From: CAYQTO01 sp964420455
Lineage (GTDB): Bacteria; Sumerlaeota; Sumerlaeia; SLMS01
Length of the DNA stretch: 12,802 nucleotides
Direction of reading: 5' to 3'
NCBI GenBank assembly: GCA_964420455.1
Contig: CAYQTO010000107.1
Coordinates: forward strand, 1 to 12,802
Shown here: piece after piece, positions 7,727 through 12,802 of the stretch
How the letters are laid out: each line of letters begins with the position of its first letter
Position numbering within the stretch: position 1 is the first letter of the stretch
The notes under the pieces: model-generated
The model's input: the letters and a program-made list of their open reading frames with translations, nothing else
What the model was told of the DNA's origin: nothing
The model's database searches: none
Program-made: the position numbers and the translations under genes

Positions 7727-8182
7727 ATGGAAATCGTAATCCCGGAACCGATCTTTCTCCTCCCGGCCTACGTCGGCGGGGCCCTGTCCTGCCTGATCGG
7801 CGCCTTACTGCTCCGCGACCGCGTCCGTGTGGAGAATGCTGTCAGCTGGATTCTGCTGATTCTTCTCGGCCCGGTGCCCGTTCTGTTTGGTGTCACCCTG
7901 GCCGGCATCCTGACCCTGCCAACCAACGCGGCTCTGCCTCCCACCGCCGTCACCATCGTTCTTGGGACGCTGCTGTTTCACTTTGTCCTGCCCGCGGTGC
8001 TCCCGGATTTCCATACCGAGAGCTTTCTGACGAGCGTGCTCTTTGGGGCGTTGTTGGGTGCGGTGGTGCTGGGTGTTGGGTTTGCCACGGGATCGTATCC
8101 CGCGGGCCTGGTGGGGATGGAGGACGACATTTTTCGCGAGGCCGGCTACGTGATCCGCGGCGAGGCTCCGCCGGAGGACTGA
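7727..8182 (+). CDS. Small integral membrane protein of unknown function (four predicted helices)
   Basis: A 151-residue protein starting at the ATG at 7727, nine bases after AAGGGA (7712-7717). An in-frame ATG at 7664 would add an unlikely 21-residue leader over that ribosome-binding site. Predicted membrane helices are at about residues 10-29, 38-63, 73-93 and 102-124, joined by short loops (LRDRVRVENA, PDFHTES). The tail (about 129-151, MEDDIFREAGYVIRGEAPPED) is acidic and soluble. I do not recognise a family and see no catalytic motif. It is the only rightward gene in the right two thirds of the window, and its stop lies six bases from the clpP stop with no terminator between. Its coding strand is G/T-rich towards the 3' end (GGG, TTG, GTT and TTT codons around 8041-8130), unlike the C-rich coding strands of the other rightward genes, so it may have a different history. 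Confidence 0.75.
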   Translation: MEIVIPEPIFLLPAYVGGALSCLIGALLLRDRVRVENAVSWILLILLGPVPVLFGVTLAGILTLPTNAALPPTAVTIVLGTLLFHFVLPAVLPDFHTESFLTSVLFGALLGAVVLGVGFATGSYPAGLVGMEDDIFREAGYVIRGEAPPED

Positions 8183-8188
8183 GCGCCT

Positions 8189-8842
8189 TCAGGCCTCCTT
8201 GCCGTCTTGCTTCTCCTTGAGGTCCTTGGGCTTCACGACCTTGTCGATCAGGTGGTAGCCCATGGCCTCCTCGGCCGAGAGGAAGTAGTCGCGGTCGGAA
8301 TCCTTCTGAATCTTTTCGAGGGTCTGGCCGGTGTGTCGTGCGAGGATCGCATTGAGCGTGTCGCGCACGCGCAGCATTTCCTTCGCCTGGATTTCGATGT
8401 CCGACGCCTGGCCCTGCATCCCCCCCATCGGCTGATGGATCATGATGCGGCTGTTGGGGAGGGCGAACCGCTTTTCCGGAGCCCCCGCCGCGAGCAGCAC
8501 CGCGCCCATGCTTGCCGCCTGGCCAATGCAGGTCGTCGCCACGTCCGGCTTGACGAATTGCATCGTGTCGTAAATCGCCAGCCCCGCGGTCACGCTCCCG
8601 CCCGGCGAGTTGATATACAGGTTGATGTCCTTCTCCGGGTCCTGGACCTCGAGGAAGAGGAGCTGGGCCGTCACCAGCGTTGCCACCGTATCGTTGATGG
8701 GCGTCCCGATGAAGATGATGCGGTCGACGAGGAGACGGCTGAATATATCGAGGCCCCGTTCCCCCCGTTCTGTCTGTTCGATCACCATGGGCACGTCCAT
8801 CATGGTGGGGCGAAACATCTGCTGCGTTGTCTCTTGGGCCAT
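8189..8842 (-). CDS. clpP: ATP-dependent Clp protease proteolytic subunit ClpP (promoter-distal copy)
   Basis: A 217-residue ClpP serine peptidase, which forms the degradation chamber for Clp ATPases. The triad is complete: S111 in IGQAASMGA, H136 in MIHQPMGG and D185 in SDRDYFLSA, the same numbering as the E. coli precursor. The heptamer-forming handle region (GGMQGQASDIEIQAKEML) and the glycine-rich YINSPGGSV strand are present. The ATG at 8842 is preceded by GAGGA nine bases upstream (8852-8856); the longer open frame to 9223 reads through the upstream clpP in another frame and is not real. A gap of 26 bases separates it from the preceding paralogue, so the two are co-transcribed. The expected next gene, clpX, is absent; a convergent gene follows instead. 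The short charged tail (KPKDLKEKQDGKEA) is ordinary. Confidence 0.96.
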   Translation of the reverse strand: MAQETTQQMFRPTMMDVPMVIEQTERGERGLDIFSRLLVDRIIFIGTPINDTVATLVTAQLLFLEVQDPEKDINLYINSPGGSVTAGLAIYDTMQFVKPDVATTCIGQAASMGAVLLAAGAPEKRFALPNSRIMIHQPMGGMQGQASDIEIQAKEMLRVRDTLNAILARHTGQTLEKIQKDSDRDYFLSAEEAMGYHLIDKVVKPKDLKEKQDGKEA

Positions 8843-8868
8843 CGGGCGCAGTCCTCTTGCGGTCGGGA

Positions 8869-9606
8869 TCAGGGGGTCGTGGGCGATGTCACGCCGGTGG
8901 GGCGTTCGACGATCTTGTCGATGATGCCAAAGTCGCGGGCTTCCTCCGCCGACATAAAGTTGTCGCGGTCGCATGCCTTTACAACTTCCTCGAATGTGTG
9001 GTCGGTGTGCTCGGCGATGACGCGATAGACCATGTCCCGCACGCGCATCATTTCCTCGTACTGGATCGTGAGGTCTGCCACCGTGCCGCGTCCGCCGCCG
9101 AGAGGCTGGTGGATCATGATGCGGGCGTGGGGCAACGCCCCGCGCTTGTCCTTGGTTCCTGCAAGCAGCAGGAACGCCCCCATGCTCGCCGCCTGGCCGA
9201 TGCATACCGTCGAGATCTCGCACCGGACCAGCTGCATCGTATCATAGATGCCCATCCCCGAGGTGATCACGCCACCGGGCGAGTTGATGTAGAAGTTGAT
9301 GTCTTTGTCCGGGTCCTGGGTTTCGAGATAGAGGAGCTGGGCCGTGACCAGGTTGGCGACCCGGTCGTCGATGTCCCGTCCGAGGAAAATGATCCGATCA
9401 CGCAGCAGCCGCGAGTAGATGTCGTAGCGCTGTGTGCCTCGTTCCGTTTCCTCGACGATGATCGGGTTGGGAATGATCCAGTAGTTCCAGTCGTCGTCCT
9501 CGGCTCGGGGCGTGTCGGGCGCAACAAGCCGGAGGTCCCGGGCGCGCTCTTCCTGCTCGCGGAGGGCGCGGAGGGTCTTGTCGTCGAGTCGGCTGCGTTG
9601 GGCCAT
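8869..9606 (-). CDS. clpP: ATP-dependent Clp protease proteolytic subunit ClpP (second paralogue, long N-terminus)
   Basis: A 245-residue ClpP paralogue, clearly different from its neighbour but with a complete triad: S141 (IGQAASMGA), H166 (MIHQPLGG) and D215 (CDRDNFMSA). Its N-terminus is about 30 residues longer than the neighbour's: a charged stretch (residues 7-26, DDKTLRALREQEERARDLR), then an acidic/aromatic run (about 36-46, EDDDWNYWIIP) before the ClpP fold. ClpP N-termini line the axial pore, so the extension could affect ATPase docking or gating, or be a removable propeptide (inference). It starts 23 bases after the tig stop, yet no Shine-Dalgarno is visible before the ATG at 9606, suggesting translation by coupling or by a weak site. 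Organisms with two ClpPs often build mixed ClpP1P2 complexes (family knowledge). Confidence 0.95.
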   Translation of the reverse strand: MAQRSRLDDKTLRALREQEERARDLRLVAPDTPRAEDDDWNYWIIPNPIIVEETERGTQRYDIYSRLLRDRIIFLGRDIDDRVANLVTAQLLYLETQDPDKDINFYINSPGGVITSGMGIYDTMQLVRCEISTVCIGQAASMGAFLLLAGTKDKRGALPHARIMIHQPLGGGRGTVADLTIQYEEMMRVRDMVYRVIAEHTDHTFEEVVKACDRDNFMSAEEARDFGIIDKIVERPTGVTSPTTP

Positions 9607-9629
9607 TGCGTGTTCGCCGTGGGTGCGTG

Positions 9630-11135
9630 TCAGGAGTCGGTCTCGGCCGGCGCGTCGGCTTTTTCTGCCTCGGCGGCCGCGATTGCTTCCCCACGCAACA
9701 TCGCGGCCCGTTCCTCCTGCTTGCGCTGCTGCTCCGCCTCGTACTCCTGGATTGTCGTTTCCTTGTACTCCACCTGCGCCATCTCCAGCAGTCGGTCATT
9801 CGTGATCTTCAGCGTCAGGTCGTGGAGGAACTCGTCCCACTTCTTGTCTTTTTCGAGCCGGGCGCGAACCGCCAGCGGCTTGCGCCCCATGCGCTCGGCG
9901 ATCTTCCCGAGCGCCTCACTCACCTGCTCCTCCGTCGGCTCCACCGCCATGTGCTTCGCCAGCGCATCCATCAACAGCTGGTTCTTCACGTTGATCTTCG
10001 CCTGTTCCTTCATCGACGCGGCGTAGTTGCGCACGAGTTGGGCGTCCATGTGCTGGAGCGACATGCCGTGTTGGTTCAGTCGGCGCTCCATGTCGCCGAT
10101 GGACCGGTGGGTCGTGTCCTCCACGAGGGCCCGCGGCAGATCAAAATCGATCCGCCTGCCCAACTCCCCATAGATCGCATTGAGGGCTTCCTCCCGCCGG
10201 CGAGCTTCCTCCTGTGTCTGGGCGTCCTCCTCGATGCCCTTGCGCAGGTCCGCCAGCGTTTCAAACTTCTCGTTCACGTCCTGGGCGAAGTCGTCGTCGA
10301 GGTTCGGAAGGCTCCGCCGCTTCACCTCGAGCACCTCCACGCGGTAGTGCACCTTGTCCTTCTGGCCCGGGCGGAACTCCGAATCCTCGAGGATTTCCAT
10401 CTCCACCACGTCGCCCTTTTTCTTCTCGAGCAGCGCGGCGGCGACGTCATCGGGAAGCTCTTCCTCGACCCGGGTCGAGTAGTAGCCGGCCGCGCAACGG
10501 TCCCCGATCGGGTTGCCTTCGCTGTCCCTCACCTCGCAGTCGAACAGGAGCCCGTCCGCCCGCTGGTACCCTTCCTCCGTCGGCTCGTACTCCGCGTTTT
10601 TCTCGCGCAACTGGGTCAGGGCGTGGTCCACATAGGTCTCGTCGAGCTTGATGCTGTGGGCCGTCACCTTCAGGTCTCCCAGGAGCTCGTCGGTGATGGC
10701 GATGTCGGGCCGCACCTCAAGGGCGAGTTCCAGCGTCGTGCCCTCTTCCCGGGTGCTCTCCCACTCGAGGAGGTACGGCTGGGTGAGGACCGTGTGGTTC
10801 TTCTCCGTGGCGAACTGCTCGGTCAGGCGGGGGATGAGCCGCTTGACGGTTTCCTCGCGGGCCTGCGGTTCGAAGGACTTGCGGACGAGTTGCCGCGGGG
10901 CCTTTCCGGGGCGGAAGCCGGGAATCGATACCTGCCGGCTGAATTCCTTCAGCGTCTCGTTCAGGCGCCGCTCGAAATCGTCCTCCTGCACGCGGAACTT
11001 CACGCGGAGCCGCGATCCGGGAAGTTTCTCCTCTTCCTGGATTTCGTATCCGATCGTTTCCGACTTCTTTTCGAGGACCGCCGCGAGGGTCGACCCGTCG
11101 CCTGCGATTCCCTTCTTCTCCGCGTTGTCCGCCAC
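9630..11135 (-). CDS. tig: Trigger factor, ribosome-associated chaperone and peptidyl-prolyl isomerase family
   Basis: A 501-residue trigger factor, longer than the usual 430-450. The start is GTG at 11135, with AAGGAG (11144-11149) eight bases upstream; the frame is open for 257 more codons into mlaE, but that is spurious. The ribosome-docking signature GFRPGKAP lies at 73-80 instead of about 43-50, so the protein carries an extra N-terminal 30 residues (LEKKSETIGYEIQEEEK). The FKBP-like domain is about 190-271 and looks divergent, so its isomerase activity is doubtful. The substrate-binding helical domain follows to about 460, with IKLD/DETYVDHAL linkers typical of the family. The C-terminus (465-501) is a charged Gln/Glu/Ala-rich tail. 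It heads the tig-clpP-clpP operon, the common bacterial arrangement coupling nascent-chain folding to proteolysis. Confidence 0.95.
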   Translation of the reverse strand: MADNAEKKGIAGDGSTLAAVLEKKSETIGYEIQEEEKLPGSRLRVKFRVQEDDFERRLNETLKEFSRQVSIPGFRPGKAPRQLVRKSFEPQAREETVKRLIPRLTEQFATEKNHTVLTQPYLLEWESTREEGTTLELALEVRPDIAITDELLGDLKVTAHSIKLDETYVDHALTQLREKNAEYEPTEEGYQRADGLLFDCEVRDSEGNPIGDRCAAGYYSTRVEEELPDDVAAALLEKKKGDVVEMEILEDSEFRPGQKDKVHYRVEVLEVKRRSLPNLDDDFAQDVNEKFETLADLRKGIEEDAQTQEEARRREEALNAIYGELGRRIDFDLPRALVEDTTHRSIGDMERRLNQHGMSLQHMDAQLVRNYAASMKEQAKINVKNQLLMDALAKHMAVEPTEEQVSEALGKIAERMGRKPLAVRARLEKDKKWDEFLHDLTLKITNDRLLEMAQVEYKETTIQEYEAEQQRKQEERAAMLRGEAIAAAEAEKADAPAETDS

Positions 11136-11143
11136 GAGCTTGG

Positions 11144-11149
11144 CTCCTT
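11144..11149 (-). promoter_or_regulatory. Ribosome-binding site fixing the tig start
   Basis: AAGGAG on the minus strand, eight bases before GTG at 11135. It is the strongest Shine-Dalgarno in the leftward operon and decides the start against the much longer open frame. Confidence 0.75.
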
Positions 11150-11199
11150 CCGGTTTTTGGGGTTCGTTGGTGGCAGGGCCCTCTGGTGCCCGCTTCCTC

Positions 11200-11214
11200 G
11201 TGCGTTCGGCGCAC
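11200..11214 (-). other. Small hairpin in the tig leader
   Basis: GTGCG and CGCAC form a perfect 5-bp stem around a 5-base loop. On the plus strand it is followed by TTTT, but no rightward gene ends here. On the minus strand it lies between the predicted tig promoter and the start codon. A leader-structure role is possible, as is chance. Confidence 0.25.
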
Positions 11215-11237
11215 TTTTCCCGGCGCAAGGGCGCGGA

Positions 11238-11266
11238 ATTAACCGGCCCACCGCCAGAGCCTTCAA
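11238..11266 (-). promoter_or_regulatory. Candidate promoter of the tig-clpP-clpP operon
   Basis: On the minus strand TTGAAG (11261-11266) and GTTAAT (11238-11243) are 17 bases apart, each matching four of six sigma-70 consensus bases. They sit in the 149-base gap between mlaE and tig and would give a leader of about 95 bases. No CIRCE or other heat-shock operator is visible. Confidence 0.45.
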
Positions 11267-11284
11267 GAGAAATTGGCCTCCCCC

Positions 11285-12049
11285 TTAGCCGTACAGGAAC
11301 CGCGTCAGCAGGTAGTTTGCCACCAGGATTCCCCCAAGCGACACCACCACCGCCTTCGTCGTCGACTTCCCCACCCCGTCCGCGCCTCCCGTCGTCATCA
11401 GGCCATAATAGCAGCACACCGAGCTGTAAATGCACCCGAACACCAGGCCCTTGAAGAGCCCCTTCATCACGTCGGACACCTCCACGAAAATAAACGACTC
11501 GGAACGGTAGGTCACCCACGACACGTCGAAGTAATTCAACGAAACCGCCGCGCCGCCCAGCAGCCCCACCACGGTCGAATATGCCGTCAGCGCTGGCAGC
11601 ATCGTCAGAGCGGCAATGACACGGGGCATCACCAGGTACCGATGGACGCGGATTCCCAGAACCCGCAACACGTTTACCTCGTCGTTCACCGCCATGGTGC
11701 CCAGCTCGGCGGTGATCGACGCACCCACACGCGCCGCAACGATAAACGCTGTGAACACCGGGCCCATCTCCTGGATCATGGAGGCCGACACGACCCGTGC
11801 GATCCAACGCTCCTGACCGAACTGGCTCAGGACGATTCCCGTCCCCAGCGCCAGCGTCATCCCCGTGAACAACCCGATCAGGATCGCCAGCGGCACCGTC
11901 TCCCATCCGACCCGCATCATCTGGTATAACAGACGGTTGCGCTCGTTTCGGCTCAGCCGGAACTCCGAAAGCCCTTGGACAAAGGTCAGGACGATTCCAC
12001 CGAAGTCGGTGAAGAACGACTGGAAGCTGGCTTCGATGCGCTTGAACAT
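11285..12049 (-). CDS. mlaE: MlaE-family ABC transporter permease (lipid transport)
   Basis: A 254-residue permease of the MlaE/YrbE family, the membrane part of MCE-type ABC systems that move phospholipids between the inner and outer membrane (or import other lipids). Diagnostic stretches are ARVGASITAELGTM (106-119) followed by VNDEVNVLRVLGI, and late TTGGADGVGKSTTKAVV (219-235). The hydrophobic segments are at about 53-75, 95-110, 145-172, 197-217 and 233-252, after an amphipathic N-terminus. It starts at ATG 12049 with only a weak upstream GGGGA. The ATPase (MlaF) and the MCE protein (MlaD) that normally accompany it are not adjacent: trigger factor lies downstream and an unrelated envelope protein upstream. 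The symbol reflects the family; the transported lipid and direction are not known. Confidence 0.93.
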   Translation of the reverse strand: MFKRIEASFQSFFTDFGGIVLTFVQGLSEFRLSRNERNRLLYQMMRVGWETVPLAILIGLFTGMTLALGTGIVLSQFGQERWIARVVSASMIQEMGPVFTAFIVAARVGASITAELGTMAVNDEVNVLRVLGIRVHRYLVMPRVIAALTMLPALTAYSTVVGLLGGAAVSLNYFDVSWVTYRSESFIFVEVSDVMKGLFKGLVFGCIYSSVCCYYGLMTTGGADGVGKSTTKAVVVSLGGILVANYLLTRFLYG

Positions 12050-12109
12050 AGTGTGGCCGGAATCCCCGCGTGAAGGGCGAGGGTCATTCCCCGGCGGGCG
12101 AGAGCAATC

Positions 12110-12802
12110 CTAGTTTGCGGGCGGTCGCGCCCCAAAGTCGATCCGGACGGTCCCGGTGAACTGCGGCGTGATCTCGAACGCCCGGCTTTCCATCGTCGCC
12201 GTCCGCGTGATCACGTACGCCCCGGGTTCCATCTTCGCCGTCATCTCGCCAATCCGCAGCTCGATCACCGGCCTGGCAACCACCGTCCCCGACAGTGGCA
12301 TGATCAGGAACTGCTCGCCCTCCACAAACGGCTCTCCGGGCTCGTCGCGGACCTCGAATTCGATGATCATCTCCTGGCGACAGGTCATCCGGATGCGCGC
12401 CTCATCGTTGCGGGGGATGCCGACGAGGCGGGCCCTGGCCTCGTCGCCGTCGAGCACCACCCGCACCTGGTCCGCCGGAAGGTCCGAAAGCGCGAACGAC
12501 CCGTCGAAGCGCGTATAGACGCGGCGCACCTGGCGCAGCCCCGGCGTGTCCGCAATCGTGCCCAGGCCCGTATAGACGTCCACCGGCAGGTCCACGCACG
12601 CGCGCCCCTCCTCCGTCAGCACCCGTCCAAAGAGGCTCCCGGTCCCCCCGAGCATGATCGCCAGCGGCTCCTCGCGCCCCCCCCGGCCGATTCCCGCCCC
12701 CAACACGTCGCCGGTGGTCCGCTGGATCGCCCGCACCAGGTATTCCTCGCCCTTCACCAGGTTCTCGATCGTATAGACGCCCGACTCGGTCGTCGACGCG
12801 AC
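12110..12802 (-). CDS. Carboxypeptidase-regulatory-like domain protein, 5'-truncated by window edge
   Basis: The last 230 residues of a protein whose frame stays open to the right edge, so the start and any signal peptide are outside the window (the in-frame GTG at 12757 is not needed as a start). It shows the beta-sandwich pattern of CarboxypepD_reg-like or Cna-B-like modules. One partial unit is SGVYTIENLVKGEEYLVRA (about 7-25). A fuller one (about 58-125) runs from GRVLTEEGRACVDLPVDVYT to VYTRFDGSFALSDLPADQVR. The remaining C-terminal part (about 130-230) is beta-rich with repeated VI/TATM-type strands, ending FTGTVRIDFGARPPAN. Such modules are typical of secreted or cell-surface proteins and are structural or binding domains rather than enzymes. 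Three copies of the GTCTATAC word (12513, 12570, 12771) all encode Val-Tyr-Thr here. The stop is 60 bases from mlaE. Confidence 0.75.
   Translation of the reverse strand, partial: VASTTESGVYTIENLVKGEEYLVRAIQRTTGDVLGAGIGRGGREEPLAIMLGGTGSLFGRVLTEEGRACVDLPVDVYTGLGTIADTPGLRQVRRVYTRFDGSFALSDLPADQVRVVLDGDEARARLVGIPRNDEARIRMTCRQEMIIEFEVRDEPGEPFVEGEQFLIMPLSGTVVARPVIELRIGEMTAKMEPGAYVITRTATMESRAFEITPQFTGTVRIDFGARPPAN
12513..12520 (+). repeat. Iterated octamer GTATAGAC, copy 7
   Basis: Antisense to Val-Tyr-Thr in the carboxypeptidase-regulatory-like gene; ten-base form CGTATAGACG. Confidence 0.8.
12570..12577 (+). repeat. Iterated octamer GTATAGAC, copy 8
   Basis: Antisense to Val-Tyr-Thr in the same gene, 57 bases from copy 7; ten-base form CGTATAGACG. 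Confidence 0.8.
12771..12778 (+). repeat. Iterated octamer GTATAGAC, copy 9
   Basis: Antisense to Val-Tyr-Thr in the same gene, near the window edge; ten-base form CGTATAGACG. Confidence 0.8.

Noticed and set aside
11200..11218. Rightward Rho-independent terminator (hairpin plus TTTT)
   Set aside because: No rightward gene ends nearby and the stem is only five base pairs.
11136..11906. Extension of trigger factor by 257 residues into mlaE
   Set aside because: The extension is an out-of-frame reading of mlaE; AAGGAG plus GTG at 11135 marks the true start.
884..12778. Iterated GTATAGAC as a promoter or operator element
   Set aside because: All copies lie inside genes, in both orientations and far from starts, so transcription initiation is an unlikely role.

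Overview
The window is a GC-rich (roughly two thirds G+C) stretch of an outer-membrane-bearing bacterium. Several features fit the Planctomycetota/Verrucomicrobiota group. These are a Hanks-type kinase with DWG in place of DFG and a C-terminal membrane anchor, two ClpP paralogues behind trigger factor, a 368-residue NadA, an MlaE-type permease and a secreted-type carboxypeptidase-regulatory-like protein. Verrucomicrobiota is my best guess, at moderate confidence, since no rRNA or other decisive marker is present.

Layout. Positions 1-4812 read rightward: the 3' part of a peptide ABC transporter ATPase (DppD/OppD type), a WD40 protein with a signal peptide (ATGA overlap with the ATPase), a small unknown protein, a membrane-anchored Ser/Thr kinase (GTGA overlap with the unknown protein), and a DRE-TIM metallolyase/aldolase-like enzyme. 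A nested inverted repeat at 4813-4871 separates this arm from a leftward arm. The leftward arm, listed from its distal end, holds tsaD, a stand-alone receiver-domain protein (ATGA overlap with tsaD) and nadA (TTG start). A short rightward four-helix membrane protein (7727-8182) follows, divergent from nadA. The leftward series then continues with clpP-clpP-tig, mlaE and the 3' part of a carboxypeptidase-regulatory-like protein that runs off the right edge. No gap exceeds about 180 bases. The largest are 7547-7726 (divergent nadA/membrane-protein promoter region), 11136-11284 (tig leader) and 1673-1811. I see no tRNA, rRNA, CRISPR array or insertion sequence.

How the genes work together. tig-clpP-clpP is a protein-folding and proteolysis operon: a ribosome-bound chaperone and two catalytically complete ClpP subunits, probably a mixed ClpP complex. 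nadA makes the quinolinate precursor of NAD. TsaD makes t6A in tRNA and is translationally coupled to a CheY-like receiver. The kinase, its small upstream partner and the WD40 protein look like a local signalling group.

The most unusual signal is not a gene. The non-palindromic octamer GTATAGAC (either strand) occurs exactly nine times, where simple base composition predicts about 0.1. It always lies inside coding sequence, in all three codon frames, and in places it is built from rare codons (ATA, AGA). This points to selection on the DNA word itself, as in DNA-uptake sequences, HIP1-like repeats, Chi-like sites or a modification target.
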